From Haladaptatus paucihalophilus DX253 (lineage in GTDB: Archaea > Halobacteriota > Halobacteria > Halobacteriales > Haladaptataceae): a stretch of 64,000 nt of DNA. The notes under the pieces were generated by a model. It was given only the letters and a program-made list of their open reading frames with translations. It ran no database searches and was not told the origin of the DNA. The translations under genes were made by a program, and so were the position numbers. The first letter of the stretch is position 1. Every line of letters starts with the position of its first letter. Of this stretch, positions 9,843 to 17,360 are shown piece by piece. The stretch lies in contig NZ_AQXI01000001.1 in assembly GCF_000376445.1 (NCBI RefSeq), forward strand, positions 1,334,962 through 1,398,961, given 5' to 3'.

Positions 9843-11057
9843 ATGACTGACCGGTCTTCCGACTCTCCGAAATTCGAAACGATGGCGGTGACGCACGCCG
9901 AACAACCGCCCCACCACGAGCGAGCAGGCGACGTGACGATGCCCATCCACCTCGCATCGACCTACGAAGCTGGCGGCATCGACCCGGACGTCGGGCTGGA
10001 GGATTTGGACCCCGACGAGAACCAGTATCTCTACTCGCGGCTCGCCAACCCGACCCGCCACGCGCTGGAACAGCGCATCGCGGCGCTCGAAGGCGGCGAC
10101 TACGGCATGGCCTTCGCCTCCGGCACGTCCGCCATCGTCGCCACGATTACGGCGTCCGTCACCCCCGGCGACCACGTCGTCGCGTTCGACGACCTCTACG
10201 GCGGAACGAAGACGATGCTCAAGGACCTGTTCCGAGAGCGCCTCGACGTTGCCGTCGACTTCGTGGACGCCCGCGACACCGACGCCGTGTCCGACGCCGT
10301 GCGCGACGAAACCGCACTCATCTGGATGGAGACGCCGACGAACCCGCTCCTCCGACTCTGTGACATCGAAGCCATCGCTTCGGTCGCCGAGTCGGTCGAT
10401 GCGACCCTCGGCGTGGACAACACCTTCCTTTCGCCGTACTTCCAGCACCCGCTCGAACTCGGTGCCGACGTCGTCGTCCACAGCACGACGAAGTACCTGA
10501 ACGGCCACAGCGACTCCATCGGCGGCGCCGTCGTCACCGACGACGCCGACCTCGCCGACGAAATCGGCTTCCTCCAGCAGGTCGGAATGGGTAACATGCT
10601 CGCGCCCTTCGACGCCTTCTTGACCCTCCGCGGGTTGAAGACGCTCCCGCTCCGCATGCGTCAGCACGAATCCAACGCCGCCGAAATCGCCGCCTATCTG
10701 GACGAACACGAGAAGGTTTCGACCGTCTACTACCCCGGACTCGAATCCCATCCGCAGTACGACCTCGCCCAGCGACAGATGGAGGGTGCCGGTGGCGTCC
10801 TCTCGTTCGAACTCGACGGCGACTTGCCCGACGTGGAACGCTTCGTCGCCGAGCTGAACGAGTTCCCGTTGGCCGTCAGCCTCGGCGGCGTGGAGTCGCT
10901 CATCGAACACCCGGCGAGCATGACCCACGCGCCGCTGACGCCCGAGGAGCGCGCCGAAATCGGTATCTCGGATTCGCTGCTCCGCGTCTCGGTCGGCGTC
11001 GAACACCCGAAGGACCTCATCGCCGACTTGGAGTCCGCGTTCGACGCGATAGAATAG
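9843..11057 (+). CDS. PLP-dependent trans-sulfuration enzyme (cystathionine gamma-synthase/lyase family)
   Basis: 404-residue Cys/Met-metabolism PLP enzyme. The PLP lysine is K217 in the H-S-T-T-K-Y-L-N-G-H motif. Other family signatures are Y-S-R-L-x-N-P-T near residue 60, F-A-S-G-T-S-A near 97 and the G-G-V-E-S-L-I-E-H-P segment near 350. The family covers cystathionine gamma-synthase, gamma-lyase and beta-lyase, and the exact reaction cannot be fixed from sequence alone. ATG 9843 gives the expected N-terminus. It is a single gene between convergent neighbours. Confidence 0.92.
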   Translation: MTDRSSDSPKFETMAVTHAEQPPHHERAGDVTMPIHLASTYEAGGIDPDVGLEDLDPDENQYLYSRLANPTRHALEQRIAALEGGDYGMAFASGTSAIVATITASVTPGDHVVAFDDLYGGTKTMLKDLFRERLDVAVDFVDARDTDAVSDAVRDETALIWMETPTNPLLRLCDIEAIASVAESVDATLGVDNTFLSPYFQHPLELGADVVVHSTTKYLNGHSDSIGGAVVTDDADLADEIGFLQQVGMGNMLAPFDAFLTLRGLKTLPLRMRQHESNAAEIAAYLDEHEKVSTVYYPGLESHPQYDLAQRQMEGAGGVLSFELDGDLPDVERFVAELNEFPLAVSLGGVESLIEHPASMTHAPLTPEERAEIGISDSLLRVSVGVEHPKDLIADLESAFDAIE

Positions 11058-11100
11058 GATGGAAGGACCTCGAAACGGTATTTTTCGGGGACCGGCCGCG

Positions 11101-11469
11101 CTAGTCCGCCGTGCCGACGAGCACCGCGTCCCGAATCTCCAGCGCGTTCTCGAACTCCTCCGTCCGACCTTCGTCCCGTCCGATTCGTCGAAACTGCTCC
11201 TCGTGTGCCCGTCGAACCGCGTCCCGCTCGCGGCGTTCGAAGCCGAGGCGGTCGCCGACCGTCTTCCAGTGACCCGTCTCCACGAGGAAGACGCTCCGCT
11301 CGGGCGTTTCGTGAATCCGCTCGTACTCCCGTCGATAGTCGTCGATTCGCGGTCCGAGGTCGGCCTGCACTACGGGGAGGAGTTCCGAGAGACGTTCGAG
11401 CGGCACGCTGGCTTTGGCACCCGCAAGTACGACGATTTGCCCGTCGATGGGATGGGCGTCGGGAGTCAT
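11101..11469 (-). CDS. Conserved-looking haloarchaeal hypothetical protein (122 aa)
   Basis: I do not recognise this family. The 122-residue acidic, soluble protein is rich in Arg and Glu with likely helical segments, and contains no Cys or membrane span. It is the last gene of a minus-strand run that begins with samp1; 19 bp separate it from the preceding 84-aa gene, so co-transcription with samp1 is likely. Its role may relate to sulfur-carrier or modifier chemistry, but that is context only. Confidence 0.7.
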   Translation of the reverse strand: MTPDAHPIDGQIVVLAGAKASVPLERLSELLPVVQADLGPRIDDYRREYERIHETPERSVFLVETGHWKTVGDRLGFERRERDAVRRAHEEQFRRIGRDEGRTEEFENALEIRDAVLVGTAD

Positions 11470-11488
11470 GGGTCGTCTTCCTCCGGTG

Positions 11489-11743
11489 CTATCCGCCCGC
11501 CCGCATCGCTTTCTGTGAAAACTTCGGGACGACGGAATCGAGGGACTCCTCGTCGCCCTCGAAGGCGATGGTCACCTCGGTCAACTCCACCGTCGGGCCG
11601 ATGCTCACCGTCTCCGAGGAGAGCGAGGCCTCCCACTCCTCGGCGACGACTGTCCCGTCGTCACGTACCTCCCCGCCGAGGTTTTCGAGGTACTTCCGCG
11701 CGAGTCGTTCACTGATTCCACGGAAGGACTTCTCGCGTCGCAT
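11489..11743 (-). CDS. Small MoaD-associated protein (DUF1952-like), ends in Gly-Gly
   Basis: 84-residue protein whose ATG directly abuts the samp1 stop codon, so the two are almost surely translated from one mRNA. The pattern resembles what I remember of the C-terminal domain found in MoaD-related proteins (DUF1952). It begins with a basic R-R-E-K-S-F-R-G helix, has short beta strands, and ends in F-S-Q-K-A-M-R-A-G-G. The family match is from memory and moderate in certainty. Like SAMP1 it ends in a diglycine, which may be coincidence or may mark a second activatable tail. Confidence 0.75.
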   Translation of the reverse strand: MRREKSFRGISERLARKYLENLGGEVRDDGTVVAEEWEASLSSETVSIGPTVELTEVTIAFEGDEESLDSVVPKFSQKAMRAGG

Positions 11744-12016
11744 CTATCCACCTGCAACCGGCGGGAAGATGCTCAGCCTGTCGCCGTCCGAGAGGGAGGT
11801 CTCTCGACCGTCGATGTGCACGACGTCCTTTCCGTTTCGCATGATGGAGAGCTGTGGTCTGAGGTCGCCGTCCTCGAAGAAATCGAGGTCGTGGTACTCC
11901 TCGGTCAGCGATTCGAGCACCTCGCCGACCGTCGTATCGTCCTCGTACTCCCGTTCCAGCGTCTTCTGTCCGACCGCCTCGCGGAAGTTCGCGAAGAACC
12001 GAAGGGTGAGTTCCAT
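11744..12016 (-). CDS. samp1: Ubiquitin-like small archaeal modifier SAMP1 / MoaD-family sulfur carrier
   Basis: 90-residue beta-grasp protein ending in the required C-terminal Gly-Gly (F-P-P-V-A-G-G). SAMP1 proteins act as ubiquitin-like modifiers after adenylation by the E1-like UbaA. In Haloferax they also serve as the MoaD sulfur donor for molybdopterin. The start M-E-L-T-L-R-F-F-A gives the classic first strand. It leads a minus-strand operon with the 84-aa and 122-aa genes. Pterin chemistry is relevant locally: an AOR-family enzyme and a sulfite-oxidase-family molybdoenzyme are both in this window. Confidence 0.93.
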   Translation of the reverse strand: MELTLRFFANFREAVGQKTLEREYEDDTTVGEVLESLTEEYHDLDFFEDGDLRPQLSIMRNGKDVVHIDGRETSLSDGDRLSIFPPVAGG

Positions 12017-12068
12017 ATCGGACAATGACCCGCGGCGACCATAAACGTCCAGTTCGCGGCGAGCGGTT

Positions 12069-12533
12069 TCACGGTCGCTTCGCGCCGAGCGCACCGACGA
12101 CGACGCCAGCCAGCAGGAGGCAGACGACCGTCCCCGCGAGCACGGGGGTACCACCGTCGCCGACCAGCAGTCGGCCGAGTTCCGCGAGCGCGCCGCCGGT
12201 ACCGACGAACAGCACCGCACCGCCGCCGAGAACGGCGAGCGAGAGCACCGTCGCCAGAAGGCCGTGCATACCGCCGCGGGTCGAATCCCCGCCCGCGAAC
12301 CGTCCCGCGGCGTAGCTGCCGAGCGGAAACGCGAGGGTACTCGCGAGTGCCATCCCGCCGACGAGGGTGTCCGAAACGCGGAGGAGAACGAGGAGCGCAG
12401 GAACGAGATGCGCACCGAGCGCCACGACCATGCCGACTGCGACGGCTCCGCCGTCGATTCGTGACGAGGGCGACGCCCGGCTTTTCGCCCGACGGACGCG
12501 GGTCAGCGGTGCGTCGCCGTCGTCGTCGCTCAT
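12069..12533 (-). CDS. Polytopic membrane protein of unknown function
   Basis: 154 residues with a basic, Ser-rich cytoplasmic N-terminus (about 30 aa) and four hydrophobic segments rich in Gly, Ala, Val and Leu. No family is recognised. Its ATG overlaps the stop of the upstream 123-aa gene by 4 bases, indicating translational coupling. An ATG exists at 12533, and a longer frame upstream is a shadow of the neighbouring gene. Confidence 0.75.
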   Translation of the reverse strand: MSDDDGDAPLTRVRRAKSRASPSSRIDGGAVAVGMVVALGAHLVPALLVLLRVSDTLVGGMALASTLAFPLGSYAAGRFAGGDSTRGGMHGLLATVLSLAVLGGGAVLFVGTGGALAELGRLLVGDGGTPVLAGTVVCLLLAGVVVGALGAKRP

Positions 12534-12901
12534 CGGCCGGGGCGGATACCGTCGGTGACGAGACGGGCGTTCCGCTCGCGGTCGATGTGCGACGACAGCT
12601 CCTCGTGGTCGTACAACTGCTGGATGAGCGACGCGTGGAGGTCCCGCCACGCCATCGCGTAGATGGGCGACTGTCCCCACGCGCGGAGTTCGGCGACGAA
12701 ATCGTCGTACTGCTCCCAGCGACTCTCGAACCGTTCGAGAACGTCCACGGCGGCGCTGGCGAGTTCGTCGTTCTCGTCGAGTCGGTTGAGTCGCCGTTCC
12801 CACCCGGCGACGGCCTCCTGCATATCGCGCGCCGCCGAATCGCCGTCCTCCGGGAGCGAACTGATGATGGCCTCGGGTACCGAAAGCGAAATTTCGTCCA
12901 T
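12530..12901 (-). CDS. Haloarchaeal hypothetical protein (123 aa), coupled to a membrane protein
   Basis: Soluble, acidic, mostly helical 123-residue protein with many Trp, Glu and Arg residues and no Cys. I do not recognise the family. It overlaps the downstream membrane protein by 4 bases (ATGA), so the two probably act together or share regulation. The start at 12901 is the only ATG that avoids the neighbouring aldo/keto reductase region. Confidence 0.72.
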   Translation of the reverse strand: MDEISLSVPEAIISSLPEDGDSAARDMQEAVAGWERRLNRLDENDELASAAVDVLERFESRWEQYDDFVAELRAWGQSPIYAMAWRDLHASLIQQLYDHEELSSHIDRERNARLVTDGIRPGR

Positions 12902-12987
12902 GCTACTCGATTGTTCGCTCTTCGTCAAAAACGCTTGGCTCGATTTTCGGGACGGGGGATTTATGTGGACTTTTCGGGTCCGGCGAC

Positions 12988-13953
12988 TTACGCGGACTTC
13001 GCGTTCGTCAGCCGTTCGAACTGGTCGTCGGACAGCGATACCTCGGTCGCGGCGAGGTTCTCCGCCAACTGCTCGACGGTTCGCGCACCGATGATGGGCG
13101 CGGTCACGGCGTCGTGTTTCAGCAACCACGCGAGGCTGACCTTGGCGGGCGTCGTCCCGAGTTCGTCGGCGACGTCCTCGACGACTTCCAGCACGTCGAA
13201 GTTCTCCTCGGTGAGGTAGCTGTCGCGGAACTGTTGGTCGGTCGCGCCGCGGGTGCCGTCTGCCGGTTCCTCGTTCCGGGAGTATTTGCCCGTCAGGAAC
13301 CCGCCACCCAGCGGCGACCACGGAATGATGCCGATGTCGTAGTCGTCGCACATCGGGATGTAGTTCGGTTCGATTTCGCGGTTGACGAGGTTGTATCGCG
13401 GCTGCGCGAGGCGGAACGGTTCGTACTCCATCTCGTTCGCCTTGACGACCTTCCACGCGTTGGGGTCGAGCGTCGAGGTGCCGAGGTAGTTCACTTTTCC
13501 GTCGCGGACGAAGCCGTCGAGGGTTCGCATGAACTCGTCGGCGGGCGTGTCGTCGTCCCAGCGGTGGATGTAGAGGAGGTCCACGTAGTCCGTCCCGAGG
13601 CGGTCGAGGATGAGGTCCATCTGCCGCCGGAGGTGCTTCCGGGAGAGACCCCGGCCGTTCGGGTCGTCCGTCCGCGTCGGCCAGTAGATTTTGGATGCGA
13701 TGACGAAATCCTCGCGGTCGCGCTCGGCGAGCCAGTTGCCGATGTATTTCTCGCTCTCGCCACCGCCGTACATGTCGGCGGTGTCGATGAAGTTGCCGCC
13801 CGCTTCGGCGTAGGCGTCGAGGAGTTCGTGGGCGCGGTCCTCGCCGATTTCGACCGTCCCCTCGTCGTTTTCGCGGCCGAATCGCCACGTTCCGAACGCG
13901 ATTTCGCTGACTTTCGTGCCGGTCGTCCCCAACGAGACGGTTTCGAGTCCCAT
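12988..13953 (-). CDS. Aldo/keto reductase
   Basis: 321-residue NADPH-dependent oxidoreductase of the AKR superfamily (TIM barrel). The N-terminal G-T-W-R-F-G strand, the catalytic Asp and Tyr region (D-T-A-D-M-Y-G-G-G-E-S-E, residues 58-69), the active-site Lys (A-S-K-I-Y-W) and the His in Y-I-H-R-W-D are all present. So is the cofactor-binding P-I-I-G-A-R-T motif near the C-terminus. The physiological substrate is unknown. A 25-bp G-rich tandem repeat lies 50 bp upstream of its start. Confidence 0.93.
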   Translation of the reverse strand: MGLETVSLGTTGTKVSEIAFGTWRFGRENDEGTVEIGEDRAHELLDAYAEAGGNFIDTADMYGGGESEKYIGNWLAERDREDFVIASKIYWPTRTDDPNGRGLSRKHLRRQMDLILDRLGTDYVDLLYIHRWDDDTPADEFMRTLDGFVRDGKVNYLGTSTLDPNAWKVVKANEMEYEPFRLAQPRYNLVNREIEPNYIPMCDDYDIGIIPWSPLGGGFLTGKYSRNEEPADGTRGATDQQFRDSYLTEENFDVLEVVEDVADELGTTPAKVSLAWLLKHDAVTAPIIGARTVEQLAENLAATEVSLSDDQFERLTNAKSA

Positions 13954-14005
13954 GTTCGGGTCTATTCGTGGGTGGCGGTTAAATCGACCGAAGGAGAGAC
14001 GACGG

Positions 14006-14105
14006 AGCGACAGCGGGGTGACAGTGGAGGCATGTCAGCGGGGAGACGGTGGAGGCGTGCCAGCAGGGTAGTAGTGGTGGCGCGACAGCGGGGTGACGGG
14101 GGGAG
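14006..14105. repeat. Four tandem copies of a 25-bp degenerate G-rich repeat
   Basis: Units at 14006-14030, 14031-14055, 14056-14080 and 14081-14105 share the core CAGCGGGGTGAC-GTGGAGG with substitutions. They occupy the gap between the aldo/keto reductase start and the stop of the small membrane protein. They could act as a regulatory array or as simple slippage sequence; no coding potential is seen. Confidence 0.75.
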
Positions 14106-14121
14106 AACGAGCGGGGATGGA

Positions 14122-14388
14122 CTACTCCTGACCGTAGGCGTGTCCGACGAAGAGCGCGATGACGTTGCAGCCAAGCAGGGCGAGAAAGAGGGAGACCTCC
14201 GCGTCAGAGAGACCGTTCAGGAGCAAGACCGGATAGAAGAGGGGGCAGACGACCGCCGACCAGAAGCCAACGAACTGGACTGGCGTCGTCAGCGAATGCT
14301 CGTTGAATCTCGCGTGCAGTGCGGTGAGTTTCCGGCGATCGACGGCGATGGATTCGCCGTCGTTCTCGTAGGTGGTTGTTCCCGGCAT
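14122..14388 (-). CDS. Small two-helix membrane protein, paralogue of 15795-16052
   Basis: 88 residues with a hydrophilic N-terminus of about 35 aa followed by two hydrophobic helices. The P-V-Q-F-V-G-F-W-S-A motif opens helix 1, and the end has V-G-H-A-Y. The same motifs occur in the protein at 15795-16052, so the two are paralogues on either side of the ZIP transporter. A TATA-like TTATAAG lies about 40 bp upstream (near 14430). The family and function are unknown to me. Confidence 0.75.
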   Translation of the reverse strand: MPGTTTYENDGESIAVDRRKLTALHARFNEHSLTTPVQFVGFWSAVVCPLFYPVLLLNGLSDAEVSLFLALLGCNVIALFVGHAYGQE

Positions 14389-14604
14389 AGTAGCACACCC
14401 GTGCCCGGCTAAATCATTGCCGAGGGATATCTTATAACGGGCCGAGCGTTGGGGTGAATTCACACCGTTTAGCGTCGATGAACAGACCTGTCGATTCGAG
14501 AACTGCGGGGGGAGAACGTCCTATTCGATTTAAAACCGTTTTTGCGGCGGTAAAAGTCCGCCGAACGCTCCGGAGCCGACGACGTTGAACGTCGGGGACC
14601 GACC

Positions 14605-15411
14605 TCAGATGAACGCCAATGGCAACATCAACAGTACGCCGAGCGTAAGACCGGAGAGCAGTTCGCGGTAGCCGTCGCCCGGGAGACCCTCGCCGACTTC
14701 GAGCGCCTCGGGGATGAACTCCGAGAGGACGAGGTAGATCATCGCTCCGGCCGCGAATCCGAATCCCATCGGCAGGAACGCGCGTGCGCTTCGCACGAAG
14801 TAGAACGCGATGACCGCGCCGATGGGTTGCGGGAGGCTGGAGAATATCGACCACCAGACCATCCGCCACTTGCGCACGCCCATCGAGTGGAGCGGAATGG
14901 AGATGGCCACGCCCTCGGGAATGTTGTGAATCGAGATGGCGATGGTCATGAATATCGCCAACAGCGGGACGACGAATCCGGCGAACTGATAGCCGCCCTG
15001 AAAGCCGAGGTCGGCGAACGAAACGCCGATGGCGACGCCCTCCGGGAAGCTGTGAACGGTAAGCACGCCGAGGATGAGGATGAGCTTCTTGAAGTCCGCC
15101 TGTTCGTACTTCTTCGGATTCACGTCGGTACCGGAGATAATGTAATCGCTGACGACGACGAGTGCCACGCCGACCAGCATACCGATGACGACGCCGATTA
15201 CGCTACCGCCGTTCGCACTGGAGAGACCCTCGGATATCAGTCCGAAGACGGACGCCGAGACCATGATTCCGGACGCGAGCCCCCAGAGCCCCACGTTCCA
15301 GCGGTCGTTTACGTCCTTGACGAGGAAGAACGGGAGCGCGCCGATACCCGTCGCCAGCGCCGTAATCAGCCCCGCAATGAACACCAATACGAGATTAGCG
15401 AGTAAGGTCAT
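14605..15411 (-). CDS. ZIP-family divalent metal transporter
   Basis: 268-residue polytopic membrane protein with about eight helices. The metal-site motifs of ZIP transporters are present: H120-S-F-P-E124-G in helix IV and H162-N-I-P-E166-G in helix V. ZIP proteins import Zn, Fe or Mn into the cytoplasm, but the metal cannot be told from sequence. An 18-bp imperfect palindrome resembling a DtxR/IdeR-type operator lies 50-67 bp before the ATG (15461-15478), consistent with metal-dependent control. Confidence 0.93.
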   Translation of the reverse strand: MTLLANLVLVFIAGLITALATGIGALPFFLVKDVNDRWNVGLWGLASGIMVSASVFGLISEGLSSANGGSVIGVVIGMLVGVALVVVSDYIISGTDVNPKKYEQADFKKLILILGVLTVHSFPEGVAIGVSFADLGFQGGYQFAGFVVPLLAIFMTIAISIHNIPEGVAISIPLHSMGVRKWRMVWWSIFSSLPQPIGAVIAFYFVRSARAFLPMGFGFAAGAMIYLVLSEFIPEALEVGEGLPGDGYRELLSGLTLGVLLMLPLAFI

Positions 15412-15794
15412 ACTTGCCGTTGGTACTCGAAGGGGTTAATAGTTATCACTTCCATTACTATTTTTGGCGGGCCTAAAACGTATTGGAGATTTACTGGAAG
15501 AGAATTTCCCGAAAAGTAAAAATAAATTTCCGGTTCTATTGTTTGGCTATCAGGAATCGGGATGGGGGCGAGAAGCGTAAACGACGGACAGCGCGATAGA
15601 GACGCGGAAATTACGAGAGACTGAGATAGAAAGAAGAAGTGAACAGAGGAAACGAAGAACAGGGGGAAGCGGACGACTGGCGGAACGAACACACATCGAG
15701 TCGAAGGGGAGGTCAGGGCGTCGAGGTTCGATGCCGGGAGTGGTCGGCGCGTGCCGTTCAGGGCAAACGGTCGTTCACACCGATGCCGGGAGTT
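15412..15794. other. Intergenic region upstream of the ZIP gene
   Basis: 383 bp with no convincing ORF. It contains the ZIP promoter and its candidate operator (15461-15478), an AT-rich segment to about 15560, and a strongly purine-rich plus strand from about 15590 to 15700. Confidence 0.55.
15461..15478. promoter_or_regulatory. Candidate DtxR-family operator of the ZIP transporter
   Basis: TTTTTGGC-GG-GCCTAAAA is an 18-bp imperfect palindrome: two 8-bp half-sites, one mismatch, 2-bp spacer. DtxR/IdeR/SirR-type metal regulators bind palindromes with TTAGGC-like arms. The position 50-67 bp before a metal transporter start fits a repressor site. This is inference from pattern and context. Confidence 0.45.
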
Positions 15795-16052
15795 TCAATC
15801 GCGTTTGTAGCCGTGACCGACGACCATCGCGACGAGATTGAGGACGAAGAGCAGCGCCAACGCGTCGGCGGAGTCCGAGACAGGGCCGCTGTAGAGGAGG
15901 GGGAGGTAGCCGAACGGGAGCGCGATGGCTGACCAAAAGCCGACGAACTGCACTGGAGCGAGGAGCTTCTTTCCCGCTGCTTCGACGGTGTGACGGGATA
16001 GGAATTCGAAGTTCGATGCACCTTCCTTCCGTATCGTTGGAGGACTCGACAT
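15795..16052 (-). CDS. Small two-helix membrane protein, paralogue of 14122-14388
   Basis: 85 residues, hydrophilic N-terminus then two hydrophobic helices. It shares P-V-Q-F-V-G-F-W-S-A, a P-L-L-x-x-G-x-x-S-D connector and the closing V-G-H-x-Y with the protein at 14122-14388. A TATA-like TTATATTACC lies about 40 bp upstream (near 16095). Function is unknown; the paired arrangement around a ZIP gene may indicate a role in metal or envelope physiology. Confidence 0.75.
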   Translation of the reverse strand: MSSPPTIRKEGASNFEFLSRHTVEAAGKKLLAPVQFVGFWSAIALPFGYLPLLYSGPVSDSADALALLFVLNLVAMVVGHGYKRD

Positions 16053-16374
16053 GATTTCTCGGGGATGTATTTCTCTCTATGACTGGAGGGGTAATATAAC
16101 AAGTCGAGAGTAAAGCAGAATTCACGACATTTCAGCCCCAAATGCCGGTTCGACGACGTTTTATAAACGCCTCAAAAATCTTTAGACCTTTCACAAACTC
16201 CTCTAATCCCACTATCTGGTTCTGAGGCCAAAGCGACCAATCGATGATATTCTCGACGATACGATCGGAATCAGTCGGTCAATCGAACACGACACGTCAC
16301 GTCGAAGATACGCGGAGTGACCGTTTCGGATTAGCAGCATGAGCGACGGGTCGAACGTCGTACTCGGCTCGCCG
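16053..16374. other. Intergenic region between small membrane protein and FilR1-like regulator
   Basis: 322 bp, AT-richer than coding DNA, without a convincing gene. It contains the promoter of the 85-aa membrane protein near 16095 and the 3' flank of the regulator. I see no repeat or RNA signature. Confidence 0.5.
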
Positions 16375-17163
16375 TCACAGGTCCGGAATCACGTTCGCCC
16401 GACGACTTTCTCCGCGTCGCGTCTCGTACGTACTCGTCGCCCATTCGACGAAATCGGGGTTCTTGCCGTCGAGACACGCCCGTAAGTTGCCGCGGTCGTC
16501 GAACGCGGAGACGAGCACGCGCTCGCCGTCGAGAATCGTCACGCCGAACGGGAGATCTTCGGGAACGCTGTAGAGGTCGAACCCCGCGACCGAATCCGGC
16601 GATTGCTGCTCGGCCGACCGTTGGACCGCCGATTCCAGAGAGGGTTCCGAGACTATCAGTTCGATCCGCGCTCCTCGGTCGAGCAGCCGTCGCGCCGCGT
16701 CGGCGAACAGCGGACTGACGATGGGCGTGATACAGCGGATTCGGTCGGCCGACGTTTCCGTGAGCGCGTCGATGATGTACGTGGTTGCCCTGTACGGGTC
16801 GTCTTTCGTCGCCGATACCATGTTCGCACAGGTGGTGCCGTGTATCGGAAACGTCCCGTCGGCGTCGTCGAGATGCGTGAGAAACTCCTCGTACTCCTCG
16901 ACCCACTCTATCGTCCGAATCAACGTTTCGTACGCGTCCAACACGAGTTCCCCGGCCTCCGTGAGGCGGTAGGTACCGTCCACGCGTCGCGTCCACCCGT
17001 ACTCGGTGAACGTTCGGAGGGACCGGTGCACGGTCGAACGCGACATCGAGAGGCGGTCGGAGATGCTTCCAACGGTCCCCGTTCCGTCTTCGTGGAGGGC
17101 AGTGACGACGCGGGCACGGTTGGCCGAACCGGCGAGAAACGTCGCGTACTCGTGAGACGTCAT
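16375..17163 (-). CDS. Winged-helix transcriptional regulator with FilR1-like (DUF1724) sensor domain
   Basis: 262 residues. Residues 1-75 form an HTH of the type common in haloarchaea, with S-M-S-R-S-T-V-H-R-S-L as recognition helix. Residues about 120-250 resemble the FilR1 middle/DUF1724 domain, with the R-C-I-T-P-I-V-S-P and L-P-F-G-V-T-I-L-D-G segments. These are one-component regulators, often of neighbouring genes. It is divergent from the giant subtilase and 197 bp from that gene's likely start, making the protease a plausible target. Confidence 0.85.
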   Translation of the reverse strand: MTSHEYATFLAGSANRARVVTALHEDGTGTVGSISDRLSMSRSTVHRSLRTFTEYGWTRRVDGTYRLTEAGELVLDAYETLIRTIEWVEEYEEFLTHLDDADGTFPIHGTTCANMVSATKDDPYRATTYIIDALTETSADRIRCITPIVSPLFADAARRLLDRGARIELIVSEPSLESAVQRSAEQQSPDSVAGFDLYSVPEDLPFGVTILDGERVLVSAFDDRGNLRACLDGKNPDFVEWATSTYETRRGESRRANVIPDL

Positions 17164-17330
17164 CCGTTTTCCAACGCCGTCCCGCTCGAACGCTGTGCGT
17201 CGGGACGCTCCGCACGACTGTCGCCGGTCGGTACCGAAGAGTGGCAGTTGTTACCGGTTGTGTCACGATTTGAACGTCGTTTCATCTGTTGAATCATCTT
17301 CATCTACTGAGGATTTTTTCATTCCCTAAC

Positions 17331-17340
17331 TATATATTAA
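17331..17340 (+). promoter_or_regulatory. TATA box of the subtilase gene
   Basis: TATATATTAA is centred about 26 bp before the GTG at 17361. This is the expected TATA-to-start distance for a leaderless haloarchaeal transcript. The same box is only about 8 bp from the ATG at 17343, so it decides the start in favour of 17361. Confidence 0.55.
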
Positions 17341-17360
17341 TTATGTGTGTTGATGATAAT

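Noticed and set aside
15408-15692. 94-aa minus-strand frame upstream of the ZIP gene
   Set aside because: Its amino acid composition (Phe/Ser/Pro/Ile rich, few acidic residues) is unlike a haloarchaeal protein, and it spans the ZIP promoter.
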